Source: Robinsoniella peoriensis
GTDB taxonomy: Bacteria > Bacillota > Clostridia > Lachnospirales > Lachnospiraceae
Length of the DNA stretch: 64,000 bases
Assembly (NCBI RefSeq): GCF_000797495.1
Contig: NZ_JTGN01000003.1
Span: 170,357-234,356, forward strand
Direction of reading: 5' to 3'
The notes beneath the pieces were generated by a model. The model saw only the letters and a program-made list of their open reading frames with translations, was not told where the DNA came from and ran no database searches. Shown one piece after another: positions 25,159 to 35,141 of the stretch. A program made the translations under genes and the position numbers. Within the stretch, counting starts at the first letter, position 1. Every line of letters begins with the position of its first letter.

Positions 25159-27192
25159 ATGAAAGGATATTCTGATTTTGTTCAATTTAATCATACAGGG
25201 GAAAAGCTATACCTGAAAAGCTTTCAGAATATGGATACGGGGTTCGAGTGGGCTGATTCCCAGTCGGCCTGCGGAATCCTGGCAGAGGAAAACGGAACCG
25301 AATTGACAGAGAACTGGCACGACTGGCAAATAAAGGAGGAAATTCTGGGAGAATGCCGTGTAATTACGATTACAGCATCGCATAAAAATGGGCTGGTCCT
25401 GAGCTGCCAGTACAAAATTCATTCGGACTGTCAAGTAGTGCAGATTGGATGTACTTTAAAAAATATAGGCAGCCATCCCCTTTGTATTACCAATTTCAGT
25501 CCAGTAAATATTTCCCTTCAGTGTGCAGAGCCGGTAGTGGCTTACAGCATAAGGAAAGACGTTTACTCCATGCAGACCCAGGTGATGGAGGATCCGCTGA
25601 CCATCCGGGGAGGAAAATGGAATATGCCGGAAAATGCCGGCTGGCTGGTTTTGGAGAACACGCAGAGGCAGGAAAGTCTGTTTTTGGGTATCGAATGGGA
25701 GCGGGAATGGAACTTGTCTGTGACTCCTGACCCAAAGGGGCACATTGTGCTGAAAATGGGGCTTGAAAATTTTAGCCAGACCTTGGAGGAAGGGGGGGTA
25801 CTGACTTCGCCGACTGTATTCCTGGGAGCAGCCACAGGGGGTCTGGACGAGGCCACCAACAGCATGAGACGCTATATGGTGGGACATGTGCTGCCCCAGC
25901 CCATGAAGGATTTTCCATGGGTTTCCTATGATATCTGGTCAACAGAGAGTGAGGATGTGGAGGAAACGATCCGCAAAGAAGCTGATTTTGCAGCAGATAT
26001 CGGTGTGGAAAACTTCTATATTGATGCCTCCTGGTGGGCGGGCTCCTCTGTGGAGGGAGATGGTGCATGGGGCTATCGGCTTGGAAACTATCTGCCTGAC
26101 AGGAGGAAGTTCCCGAAAGGGCTTCGCGCCATGGCAGAGTATGTCCATGGCAAGGGAATGAAATTTGGTATTTGGGTGGACCCCATGATCATAGACGAAT
26201 ATTGGGTATCCACCGGTATGATACCGGAAAAATGGCTGGTAAAAAATCAGGATGAGCATGCCGTTCTTGACCTGACCGAGGTGGCAGGGTGGCCGAGGGT
26301 GAAGCAGATTTGTACGGGATGTAAGGAAGTACAGAACTACATAGTAGAGACAGTGAGCAGAATCATTGAGGAATTTCGGCTCGACTGGATTAAGTGGGAT
26401 GACTCTGCATTTTCTCAGCCGGTTGTATGTACAAGAACCGATCATGGACATCAGGAGGGAGACGGTAATTATATGGCGGTGGCCGGTAAATATGAGATTT
26501 TCAAAGAGCTACATGAACGCTTCCCGGATTTGGTGATAGAGGCCTGCGGCTATCCGGCCAGGATTGACTATGGCCTGGCACCCTATATCCGCACAAGCTG
26601 GCTCAGCGACAGCTCGGCACCAGCGGAAAAAGTCATTAACAACATGGAGTTTGCCAGCTATGTTTATCCCAACTCCTATAATTCAGCATGGCTGATCGAG
26701 CATGATGAGGTGCTGAAGGAGAGCGACCCTGCCGCATTAGATACGGTTGTAAGGAGCAGGATGATGGGGCTGTTTGGTTTTGGAACATTGACCGGTCATC
26801 TGTCGGAACGCATTTCACTATGGCCGGCAGCAGTTCATGATGCGATCAGAAGAAACCTGCCTTATTATAAAACCATGCGGCATCTGCTGTCCCAGGACGT
26901 TTACCATTATAATAATGATTCGGATACCTGCTGTGACTGGCGCATGATGGCATGCGTATCCTATGACAAGGAGCAAGCGGTTACCTTTGTGTTCCGTGCT
27001 GATGCGGAGCAATCTTCCGGTAAAATAAGGCTCAAAGGACTTGATGCAGCTGTCGACTACACAGTGTTCTCCCTGAATACAGGAAAAACAGTGTCAATGT
27101 CAGGGAAGGAATTGATGACAAAAGGTGTGCTTGTTGATCTGTCTGTCCACGGACAAGCCTCTGATATTTTTGAAGCAAAAAGGCAAGCGTAG
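25159..27192 (+). CDS. GH36-type alpha-galactosidase (2 of 3)
   Basis: A 677-residue melibiase-like enzyme, more divergent than its two neighbours. The barrel contains NFYIDASWW, MKFGIWVDPM, the probable nucleophile Asp414 in IKWDDS, IEACGY-ARIDYG and a probable acid/base Asp484 in LSDSSAP. The ATG at 25159 is chosen over a GTG at 25147 because AAAGGTGG is better spaced. Intracellular. The different pocket sequences suggest a different linkage or aglycone from the other two GH36 enzymes. Confidence 0.83.
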   Translation: MKGYSDFVQFNHTGEKLYLKSFQNMDTGFEWADSQSACGILAEENGTELTENWHDWQIKEEILGECRVITITASHKNGLVLSCQYKIHSDCQVVQIGCTLKNIGSHPLCITNFSPVNISLQCAEPVVAYSIRKDVYSMQTQVMEDPLTIRGGKWNMPENAGWLVLENTQRQESLFLGIEWEREWNLSVTPDPKGHIVLKMGLENFSQTLEEGGVLTSPTVFLGAATGGLDEATNSMRRYMVGHVLPQPMKDFPWVSYDIWSTESEDVEETIRKEADFAADIGVENFYIDASWWAGSSVEGDGAWGYRLGNYLPDRRKFPKGLRAMAEYVHGKGMKFGIWVDPMIIDEYWVSTGMIPEKWLVKNQDEHAVLDLTEVAGWPRVKQICTGCKEVQNYIVETVSRIIEEFRLDWIKWDDSAFSQPVVCTRTDHGHQEGDGNYMAVAGKYEIFKELHERFPDLVIEACGYPARIDYGLAPYIRTSWLSDSSAPAEKVINNMEFASYVYPNSYNSAWLIEHDEVLKESDPAALDTVVRSRMMGLFGFGTLTGHLSERISLWPAAVHDAIRRNLPYYKTMRHLLSQDVYHYNNDSDTCCDWRMMACVSYDKEQAVTFVFRADAEQSSGKIRLKGLDAAVDYTVFSLNTGKTVSMSGKELMTKGVLVDLSVHGQASDIFEAKRQA

Positions 27193-27207
27193 AAAGGGTG
27201 AAGGAAT

Positions 27208-29373
27208 ATGGCAAAAAAAGCTTTAGAATTTTATAAAAACGGAGGAAGGGATGTTACACGGTATATATCCGGCACCACGGTGTATGAGGAGACTCTCCAG
27301 GACGGATATTATGTTGGACTGTATTGGTCGGCATCCGGACAGATCCACAGAGAAAATATAACCGAAACCCTGCCCATGCGGGGGATGAGTCAGATGGAAT
27401 TTCGAGGAATTCACCCGGTGGGACACAGGCTCAACAGCTTTGGGCTGGAAATTGACGGGCAGTCTCTGCATAACTGCTGGCGGATGGAGAGCCAAGAGGA
27501 AACGGTGCAGGACGGACACACTCTGGTTATGGTCACCTTGAAGCATCAGCTGCGCCCCATAGAGGTAAAGGTATGCACAAGGCTGGACACTACGGATTTT
27601 CTCACCAGATGGCTGGAAGTTACCAATCTGGGTGACCGTCCTGCGGCACTGTCAAGAATTGCGCCTATGAGCGGTCTTCTCTGGGATGTTCACTATACGC
27701 AGGAGTATGGCTTTCTGAAATCTCTGCCAGACAGCGGTAATCCTGACTATCCTTTCGCAGTGGCATATCTGGATTCTTATGTCCAGTCCGAGGAAGGAAA
27801 CTTGAAATGGATTGATTTAGAGGAACCGGTTACCACCCTGGAAAACAGACAGAGAAATGTGTTCGGTCCCCCATACTATTATGTGAAAAACAAAATTACA
27901 GGAGAGATATTTTGTATGGCCTTGGCCTGGTCGGCAGGCTTTACCACATCCCTCTACTACGACAGGGTCAGTAAAATGCTGTCATTTGAGATGGGGCCGT
28001 CGGGGAAAGCACCTCTGCGGGTAATCGCGCCCCAGGAAAAGGTCGTCTCGCCGGCGATCCATATAGGTCCACAGCATGGAAATGTGGATGGTTGCGTGGC
28101 AGAATGGCATCGTCATCTGAGAACCTCTGTCATTCCCCAGCGAAGGGGAAAAGCCGGCATGTATACGGTAGCCGGACGTGTTGTGGAGGAGCCCGGGGAC
28201 TGGATACTGCGGGAAATCGATATTGCAGGAGAAATGGGCATAGAGGCATTCGTGGTTGATGCGGGGTGGTACGGAGATCATTTTGCCGGCTGGTGGGATA
28301 ACCGGGGAGATTGGTTTGAGGGTGATTTTCTGCCTCAGGGAGGTCTTCGCGGGATTCGGGATTATGTGCATAAGCAGGGAATGCTCTTTGGCCTCTGGAT
28401 GGAGCCAGAGGCAATCGAAGCTACTTCCCATTTATATCAGGAGCATCCGGAATATAAGATACATTATGAACCTGAGGGTGTCAAGCACTTTGAAAATGAT
28501 GCGGATGTGGATCTTTCCAATCCACAGGCAGCGGAATATGTAACCGGATATATCCGAAGCATCTTTGAACGGGTGCAGCCGGACATTTTTAAAATTGATT
28601 ATAACACCAGAAATTTTGAGGGAGCTCAACATCCGGTGAATGGCTATGCAGAAAATAATGCCTGGCGGCATTTTGAAGCCTTGTATGGAATTTTCGAGGA
28701 AATGCTGCAGAAATATCCGGATACGGTTTTTGAAAACTGTGCCAGCGGTGGTGGACGAAATGATTTGGGGATGCTGTCCAGATTTCATTACTGTACTCAG
28801 TCGGATTTTAGTCAGATGCCCCTGAGCATTCGCTGCATTAACACCATGAGTATGTTTTTGCCGCCGGAGGCGATTTGCTATTACCATAATCACATAGCAT
28901 TCGCTCACCTTCAGGCAGATTTGGATACGCATTTGCGGGTATGTCTGTTTGCTGTACCCATTTTTGTAGGCTTTGGGGCCCAGGATGCAGATCGCAGCGT
29001 TCCTTATTTTGAAAAAAGTAAAAAATACATTAAGCTTGCAAAGGGATTTTGCAGGGAGGTAATGGAAAATCATCCTACCGTATATCACCATACACCTTAT
29101 ATTGGGGTCAGCAGCCCGACCGATTTTTGTGTGCTGGAGTATGCTAATGCAGACAAAACTAAAGGGTATTGCGGTATATTCAAGCTATCGGAGGCTGCCC
29201 CGGACTATCAGTTGTATCTGCGGGGAATTGACGGGGCAAGGGAATACGAGATTACCTGCCACAATAGCGGTTCCGTATTGCGTGTTCCGGGAAGTGAGCT
29301 GATGAATCAAGGACTTAGAATCCATCTGGAATCAGCCAATACGTCAGAACTTATTTTGTATAGAACATGTTAA
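27208..29373 (+). CDS. GH36 alpha-galactosidase (3 of 3)
   Basis: A 721-residue enzyme, the most classical GH36 member of the three. It has the N-terminal beta-sandwich, FVVDAGWYG, LWMEPEAI, nucleophile Asp464 in FKIDYN, NCASGGGRNDLGML, and acid/base Asp533 in TQSDFS. The length matches the AgaA/RafA type. No signal peptide. It releases alpha-linked galactose from raffinose-family or similar oligosaccharides taken up by the importer. Confidence 0.95.
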   Translation: MAKKALEFYKNGGRDVTRYISGTTVYEETLQDGYYVGLYWSASGQIHRENITETLPMRGMSQMEFRGIHPVGHRLNSFGLEIDGQSLHNCWRMESQEETVQDGHTLVMVTLKHQLRPIEVKVCTRLDTTDFLTRWLEVTNLGDRPAALSRIAPMSGLLWDVHYTQEYGFLKSLPDSGNPDYPFAVAYLDSYVQSEEGNLKWIDLEEPVTTLENRQRNVFGPPYYYVKNKITGEIFCMALAWSAGFTTSLYYDRVSKMLSFEMGPSGKAPLRVIAPQEKVVSPAIHIGPQHGNVDGCVAEWHRHLRTSVIPQRRGKAGMYTVAGRVVEEPGDWILREIDIAGEMGIEAFVVDAGWYGDHFAGWWDNRGDWFEGDFLPQGGLRGIRDYVHKQGMLFGLWMEPEAIEATSHLYQEHPEYKIHYEPEGVKHFENDADVDLSNPQAAEYVTGYIRSIFERVQPDIFKIDYNTRNFEGAQHPVNGYAENNAWRHFEALYGIFEEMLQKYPDTVFENCASGGGRNDLGMLSRFHYCTQSDFSQMPLSIRCINTMSMFLPPEAICYYHNHIAFAHLQADLDTHLRVCLFAVPIFVGFGAQDADRSVPYFEKSKKYIKLAKGFCREVMENHPTVYHHTPYIGVSSPTDFCVLEYANADKTKGYCGIFKLSEAAPDYQLYLRGIDGAREYEITCHNSGSVLRVPGSELMNQGLRIHLESANTSELILYRTC

Positions 29374-29428
29374 TAGCTCCAGCTAGAAACATATTCAAAG
29401 CGGCATGGAATTTAAGGAGGAAGAGAAT

Positions 29429-30847
29429 ATGAAACAAATAAAAATAGGCTTTTTGCCATCAAATTGGGAATCATGGGACGGAAATCAGTTTACGGGAAAA
29501 TGGGCAGGAAAAATGCGCGACCGTTGTCTTAAGGTAATGGAGCAGGTGGACAAGGTCCAAATTGTGGTTCCGTCCGCTGAATTGACGGAGGATGGCTGTG
29601 TCAGCACTCCGGAGGAGGGAAAAAAGGCTTTGGAGCTCTATCTTTCAGAGCAAATAGATGCGCTGGCAGTGGGAAACATGACTTTTGGTATGGAGGTGGC
29701 AGTGGGAGAGGTCTTGAGTGGCCTGAACAAGAATATTCCAATTCTGCATTTCTGTACCAAAAGCGGGCCGATTCACAAGGGATCCCGCTCAACAGATACT
29801 TGGTGCGGGCAGTTTATGACTACTTCCGCAATCCGGAGGCGCGGATTTAAGTTCGTGCATATCAATACCTGTAATCCGGAGGAACCGGAGTTTCAGGAAG
29901 GTTTTGAAAGCTTTGCCCGGGTAGTTTACGCAATCAAGCGGTTCAAAGGAGCAAAAATTGCACAGCTGGGCACTCGTCCACTGCTGTTCGAATCTCAGTT
30001 TTTCAGCGAGGAAAATTTCCAGAGAACCTTTAGCCAGATGCTCAAGACCATGGATTTGGCAACTCTGTTTGACCAGCTGGATAGAATAAAGGATACCGAT
30101 CCCCAGGTTGTGGATACTGTCACGGATATCAAAGCCGGCTTTGTCTGTGATCAGACTATCCCGGAATCAAGTATTATCATGCAGGCCAAATACGAAATTG
30201 CATTGAAGCGTGCCTATGATGAGCTGGATGCAGACTGTATGGCGGTGAGCTGCTGGGCAATGCTGCAGAAGAAGTACGGTATTGCTGCCTGCTCAACCTT
30301 TGCCAGATTGAACCAACAGGGATATATCACTGCCTGTGAGGTGGATGTGCTGGGAGCGGCAACTATGCTGCTGACCCGGGCGGTGACCATGGATGAGGAG
30401 ACACCCGTCTTTATCGACTGGACAGATCTGCATCCCACGGAGGATAACATGTGGCTTGCCTGGCATTGTGGAAATGCAGCGCCCAGTCTTTGTGCACAAT
30501 CAGATACCAAAAAACTTATGGCCAATGAGCGTCTTGGCATATGGGGTGATGCCTGTGATGGTTCGGTTGAATTCCGCATGAAGGAGGGACCTGTTACGTG
30601 TGTCCGACTGTTGGAATATGAAGGCGAATACAGAATGTTTATTTCTACCGGAGAATCAGTGAACATAGAACCCTTTATACGCGGTACCTATGCCTGGATA
30701 AAGGTTAGGGATATCAAAAAGATGGAGGCTGCGATGATAGAAGCAGGAGCAATCCACCATGGTGTTCTGGTGTTTAGCGAGACAGCGGCTGATGATTTGG
30801 AAATGTTCTGCAAGTTTATGAATATCAAAGTGATTCGCTGTGACTGA
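29429..30847 (+). CDS. L-fucose/L-arabinose isomerase-family protein
   Basis: A 472-residue aldose-ketose isomerase-like protein. The C-terminal part matches the fucose isomerase fold: the metal-binding candidates are Glu in ITACEVDVLG, Asp in FIDWTDLH and His in WHCGNAAPS. An alternative start at 29405 is rejected because AAGGAGGAAG lies just before 29429. In family members it turns an aldose (L-fucose, D-arabinose, L-arabinose) into the ketose using Mn2+. The true substrate here is not known. Confidence 0.82.
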   Translation: MKQIKIGFLPSNWESWDGNQFTGKWAGKMRDRCLKVMEQVDKVQIVVPSAELTEDGCVSTPEEGKKALELYLSEQIDALAVGNMTFGMEVAVGEVLSGLNKNIPILHFCTKSGPIHKGSRSTDTWCGQFMTTSAIRRRGFKFVHINTCNPEEPEFQEGFESFARVVYAIKRFKGAKIAQLGTRPLLFESQFFSEENFQRTFSQMLKTMDLATLFDQLDRIKDTDPQVVDTVTDIKAGFVCDQTIPESSIIMQAKYEIALKRAYDELDADCMAVSCWAMLQKKYGIAACSTFARLNQQGYITACEVDVLGAATMLLTRAVTMDEETPVFIDWTDLHPTEDNMWLAWHCGNAAPSLCAQSDTKKLMANERLGIWGDACDGSVEFRMKEGPVTCVRLLEYEGEYRMFISTGESVNIEPFIRGTYAWIKVRDIKKMEAAMIEAGAIHHGVLVFSETAADDLEMFCKFMNIKVIRCD

Positions 30848-30882
30848 TTATAAGATGCGGCAGGCTGTTTAGGAGGATAGAT

Positions 30883-32058
30883 ATGGGTGTATTAAAGACA
30901 TGGCGGGGATTTGAGATTGAGAGCCGCTGTAAAAAGATAGAGAAAACGTTTCGCCTTGAGCCGGTTACGAAATCAGAGGATGTGCCGTTGGTGGTTAACA
31001 CACCCTGCTATTTCGGCTATGGAAATAACCCGATGCCCTGGGATTATTGGAAGAATCCGTCCAGCATGGTACGCTACCAGGAGGAGAGTTTTGAAAGGCA
31101 TCTGAAGTCGGTAACGGGAGATGATACCGTTCCATATTTTATGCCCTGGTTCGGTACGGGGGTGACGGCATCTGCCTTTGGATGTAAATTCAAGGAGGCA
31201 ACCGGATTCGGAGACGACCCGGGTTTGAAAACAACCTGTATCAGCTCTGTCTCTGATATTGCAAGATTAAGACAGCCGGATCCCTATCGGGACGGAGTCA
31301 TGCCCAGGGTGCTTGAATTTATTGATTATGCCAGGTCCCACAGTGATCTGCCGGTAGGGCTAAGTGATATGAACAGCCCCTTGTGTACAGCGGCACAGCT
31401 GTGTGGTTATGACAATCTGTTTGTCTGGATGTATGAGGAGCCGGAGGCTGTTCATGAGCTGATGGAAAAGATTACAGACGCATTTATCCACTGGGTAAGG
31501 GTTCAAAAAGAACATACCGGAGAGAGTCTTGACAGCAGCAATGGTCTTCAGGGAGTATGGGCACCTAAGGGTGTGGGCATCTGGGTATCCGATGATGATC
31601 TGGTCTCTATAAGCCCGGAGCTTTATGAAGAATTTGTGGTGCCTTACAATTCCAGGATATTTGAAGCTTTTAGCGGTGGAACGGTTCATTTTTGCGGAAA
31701 TGGTCTTCATCAGGTGAACAACCTGATCAAGACCGGAAATATCAGAGCCGTGAATAATTCCCCAATGTCAGGTTTTGCAGTGTTCTCCAGCATGGTCAAG
31801 GAATTAAGTGGAAAAATGGCCATTTTGATTCAGGATGCGGCCCCCCTGGAGCCGGAACTGTACTATCCCAGATTGTTTGAAAACATTGAAGATTTCAGAG
31901 GAATTATGCTTGCCACATTCGTGGAGGATACGCTGGGCATGGCTATGGATGGCAGCACTCAGAATACGCAGTCCGAGGCCTTTGCCCGTGCAAATCGGAC
32001 AGTTAAAGTGGTGAGGGAATGCATTGGTAAAAAGCTGAACATGGAATCAAGGCGGTGA
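30883..32058 (+). CDS. UroD-superfamily protein 1 (methyltransferase-like)
   Basis: A 391-residue protein of the uroporphyrinogen decarboxylase superfamily, which also includes MtaA/CmuA-type zinc-dependent methyltransferases. A zinc-like motif HFCGNG lies at about residue 268. The arginine-rich N-terminal substrate site of true HemE is not seen, and no haem genes are near. A second UroD-like gene sits in the same operon (37735). No corrinoid-binding protein accompanies them. Role in sugar catabolism is unknown; a cofactor-independent lyase or demethylase is conceivable. Confidence 0.75.
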   Translation: MGVLKTWRGFEIESRCKKIEKTFRLEPVTKSEDVPLVVNTPCYFGYGNNPMPWDYWKNPSSMVRYQEESFERHLKSVTGDDTVPYFMPWFGTGVTASAFGCKFKEATGFGDDPGLKTTCISSVSDIARLRQPDPYRDGVMPRVLEFIDYARSHSDLPVGLSDMNSPLCTAAQLCGYDNLFVWMYEEPEAVHELMEKITDAFIHWVRVQKEHTGESLDSSNGLQGVWAPKGVGIWVSDDDLVSISPELYEEFVVPYNSRIFEAFSGGTVHFCGNGLHQVNNLIKTGNIRAVNNSPMSGFAVFSSMVKELSGKMAILIQDAAPLEPELYYPRLFENIEDFRGIMLATFVEDTLGMAMDGSTQNTQSEAFARANRTVKVVRECIGKKLNMESRR

Positions 32059-32064
32059 GTGAGA

Positions 32065-33150
32065 ATGAAAACATTTGAAATAAACAAGAACCATGATTTC
32101 CTGATGAAGAGAATGGGAGATATTTCCCAGCTGGCCGGTCTTAAGCGGTACGAAATGCTTGACGGAAAAGCCAGGGGTGTGGAGGCGGTGGATTTTAAAA
32201 CCGGGACAGGATTCCAGTTTACTGTTCTGCCTGGCAGAGGAATGGATATTGCCTGGGCAAGTTATCAGGGAGTTCCCATTAGCTATATGTCTAAAACAGG
32301 CATCGTCTCTCCGGCATACTACAACCCCGAGGGAATGAATTGGCTGCGAAGCTTTTTTGCCGGTCTGCTTACAACCTGCGGGCTCTCAAATGTGGGAGGT
32401 CCATGTGAGGATGAAGAACCGATTATCGGTTCTCAGAAATACGGTCTCCATGGGAGAATTAGTCAGATCTGTGCGGATCATGTCTGTGTTCGGGAAGAGT
32501 GGTCAGATGATACCTTTCGCATGGCAGTATCCGGTCGGGTTCAAGAATCCATGGTGCATTGTGAAAATCTGGCATTGACACGGGAGGTCAGTACGGAGCT
32601 TGGGAAAAATTTTCTGCGCATTCATGACACGGTGGAAAATATGGGATTTAATGCCCGTCCGCTGATGCTATTGTACCATATAAATATCGGATATCCAATA
32701 TTGGATGTGGGAACGAGAATCGTCTTGAAATCCAAAAAAGTTGAGCCAAATGATGAGCTGTCCAGACAGAACCTGAAGCAGTTTGATCAGGTGGGAGAGC
32801 CGGTGGGAGGGGCAAAGGAAAATCTGTTTTTTCATGATTTGTGTACCGATCCGGATCAAACCACGTATGTTGGACTGATTAATGATACGCTGGAGGTAGG
32901 AGTCTATATCAGGTTCAACAAGGCCCAGCTGAAGAACCTGGCAGAATGGAAGCAGCTGGGGGAGGCAGAATATGTAGTCGGGATTGAGCCCGCCAATTGC
33001 CGTCCCGCAGGCAGGCTGGAGCAGAAAGCAGACGGAGCGCTGGAAATGCTGCAGCCCGGTGAAAAAAGATGCTTTGAGCTGGAAATTGGAATCTTGACAA
33101 ACAAGGATGAGATTTGTGTGTTTGAAAAAAGGGTCGGGAAGTTGAAATAG
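32065..33150 (+). CDS. DUF4432-like aldose 1-epimerase-family protein
   Basis: About 361 residues with a mutarotase-like beta-sandwich. Family marks include FTVLPGRGMDIAWASYQGVPISYMS, LLTTCGLSNVG, YGLHGRIS and LLYHINIGYPI, as in DUF4432 proteins. It begins six or so bases after the UroD gene; a GTG at 32059 is an alternative start. This is the second mutarotase-fold gene of the operon, of a different subfamily from 18240. It probably handles anomerisation or isomerisation of a pathway sugar. Confidence 0.8.
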   Translation: MKTFEINKNHDFLMKRMGDISQLAGLKRYEMLDGKARGVEAVDFKTGTGFQFTVLPGRGMDIAWASYQGVPISYMSKTGIVSPAYYNPEGMNWLRSFFAGLLTTCGLSNVGGPCEDEEPIIGSQKYGLHGRISQICADHVCVREEWSDDTFRMAVSGRVQESMVHCENLALTREVSTELGKNFLRIHDTVENMGFNARPLMLLYHINIGYPILDVGTRIVLKSKKVEPNDELSRQNLKQFDQVGEPVGGAKENLFFHDLCTDPDQTTYVGLINDTLEVGVYIRFNKAQLKNLAEWKQLGEAEYVVGIEPANCRPAGRLEQKADGALEMLQPGEKRCFELEIGILTNKDEICVFEKRVGKLK

Positions 33151-33188
33151 TCTCTATGGTAAACTTTGGAGAAAAGGGAGGTATAGGA

Positions 33189-35114
33189 ATGGATTTATTG
33201 TCGCTGAAACAATTTCAAAGTGAAGATATCACCATTGAACAGATAGAAATAATACAGGCACTGGCGAATCATGCACGTGCAGATATTCTCCGAATGACTA
33301 CAAATGCAGGGTCAGGACATCCGGGGGGCTCGCTGTCCTCCATAGATATTTACCTAATGCTATGGCTGTGTGGGAATGTCAGTCCCCAAACAGTTCAGGA
33401 TCCCAAAAGAGACAGGATCGTGATTAGCCATGGACACACCTCTGCAGCAATTTATGCGACACTTGGCAGATTGGGATTTTGTAATATTCAACAAGCAGTG
33501 CAGGAGTTCCGGCAGAAAGGCAGTGTGTTTGAAGGTCATCCCGGACTGCAGGTGCCGGGTGTTGAATGGTGCAGCGGCAGTCTTGGGCAAGGCCTTTCCG
33601 TGGGCAGCGGCTTTGCGCTGGCAGCAAAGCTGAAACAGGAAAAGCACCATGTTTTCGTGATAATGGGAGATGGTGAGCAGGGAAAAGGTCAGCTGCAGGA
33701 GGCCAGAGAATTTGCGGTAAAATATCATCTGGATAATCTGACTGCAGTCATTGACTGTAATGGACTTCAGGCCAGCGGGGATATAAAACGGATTATGCCA
33801 CAGCAGCTGCAAGAAAAATATGAATCAGCTGGATGGAAAGTGATTCTGACGGATGGACATAACTATCAGCAGCTGTATCGTGCATTGCGCAAGGCACACC
33901 AGTGTAAAGAAGGACCAACAGTAATCCTGGCGGAAACAGTTATGGGAAAAGGTATTCCCATGATAGAAAATGATTATCATTTCCATGGAAAGATACTGAC
34001 TGCTTCACAATGCAGGGAGGTATTGGGGCAGCTGGAGCTTGCAAAAGCAGCAGAGGAGGATGTGCATAGGGATGAAGTAAAGAGGCAGATACCTACGGCC
34101 GCATGCAGCCCAGAGGAAAAAATGAAAACGGGCAAGCCGATTGTATATGAAAAGGACTGTTCTGCTGATTGTCGGAGTGCTTTTGGAAATGCATTATGTG
34201 ATTTGGCAAAATCCAATGAAGATGTCCTGGTTGCGGCCATAGATTGCGATCTTGCTGAATCAGTAAAAGTGGCATCCTTTGGAAAGGAATTCCCAGAACG
34301 TTTAATTGAATGTGGAATTCAGGAGCACAATGCCGCAACGGTTGCGGCGGCATTGTCAAAATGTGGAATATTAACATTTTTTGCTGACTTTGGTGCCTTT
34401 GGAATTGATGAGACCTATGGACAGCATCGAATGAGTGATATCAACCATTCCTCTGTGAAATTAATCTGCACCCATAACGGGTTGGATGTGGGAGAGGACG
34501 GGAAAACCCATCAATGCATTGACTATATCAGCCTGATATCCAACTTATTGGGATTTCAATTACTGATACCGGCGGATTCCAATCAGACGGATCGCATGAT
34601 ACGGTATGCAGCCGCAGCACCTGGAAATATATGTGTTGTTATGGGGCGTTCCAAGGTGCCGGTGCTTACGGATGCGGCAGGAGATCTGCTGTATCATGAG
34701 AATTACCGATATCGGTATGGGGTCTATGACTGGATTCGGGAGGGCAGAGACGGTGTCATTATCACTTGCGGGAACATGACTCATAAAGCGGTTAAGGTGA
34801 CGGATATTCTCAGGCAGCGGAATCTGGAACTAGGTGTTCTTAACTGCACAAGTCCTCTGGAGATAGATGAGGAAGCAGTCAGACAGGCAGCAGATACGGG
34901 GATGATTGTGACATACGAGGATCATAATGTGCGTTCCGGGATCGGAACGATTATCGGGTCCTATCTGGCAGAGAAGGGATTACATTGTCGGTTTGCAAAA
35001 AAGGGTGTTTCAGTCTATGGGGCATCTGCATCACCGGAGTGGCTGTATCAGCGGCAGAAGCTGGATGAGCAGAGTGTCGCAGAATTCATAGTACAGCTTT
35101 ATCAAACAAAATAA
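33189..35114 (+). CDS. Transketolase (full length, N and C halves fused)
   Basis: A 641-residue TPP enzyme. The N-terminal pyrophosphate domain shows TNAGSGHPGGSLS, SHGHTSAAIYA, VEWCSGSLGQGLSVG and the MGDGEQGKGQ motif; the C-terminal part has the pyrimidine domain with IQEHNAATVAAALS (catalytic Glu) and a transketolase-C domain. The ATG at 33189 is preceded by GGGAGGTATAGG; upstream in-frame starts are weaker. It moves two-carbon units between sugar phosphates. An operon-specific copy implies that a ketose phosphate is the pathway end product. Confidence 0.92.
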   Translation: MDLLSLKQFQSEDITIEQIEIIQALANHARADILRMTTNAGSGHPGGSLSSIDIYLMLWLCGNVSPQTVQDPKRDRIVISHGHTSAAIYATLGRLGFCNIQQAVQEFRQKGSVFEGHPGLQVPGVEWCSGSLGQGLSVGSGFALAAKLKQEKHHVFVIMGDGEQGKGQLQEAREFAVKYHLDNLTAVIDCNGLQASGDIKRIMPQQLQEKYESAGWKVILTDGHNYQQLYRALRKAHQCKEGPTVILAETVMGKGIPMIENDYHFHGKILTASQCREVLGQLELAKAAEEDVHRDEVKRQIPTAACSPEEKMKTGKPIVYEKDCSADCRSAFGNALCDLAKSNEDVLVAAIDCDLAESVKVASFGKEFPERLIECGIQEHNAATVAAALSKCGILTFFADFGAFGIDETYGQHRMSDINHSSVKLICTHNGLDVGEDGKTHQCIDYISLISNLLGFQLLIPADSNQTDRMIRYAAAAPGNICVVMGRSKVPVLTDAAGDLLYHENYRYRYGVYDWIREGRDGVIITCGNMTHKAVKVTDILRQRNLELGVLNCTSPLEIDEEAVRQAADTGMIVTYEDHNVRSGIGTIIGSYLAEKGLHCRFAKKGVSVYGASASPEWLYQRQKLDEQSVAEFIVQLYQTK

Positions 35115-35141
35115 CGAGGATAGAGACCAGGAGGAATCAAT

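Noticed and set aside
28432-29091. Minus-strand frame of 219 codons in GH36 enzyme 3
   Set aside because: No ribosome site and composition of an antisense frame.
30883-32058. True uroporphyrinogen decarboxylase (hemE)
   Set aside because: No haem genes nearby, no HemE substrate-binding arginine motif seen, and two divergent copies lie inside a sugar operon.
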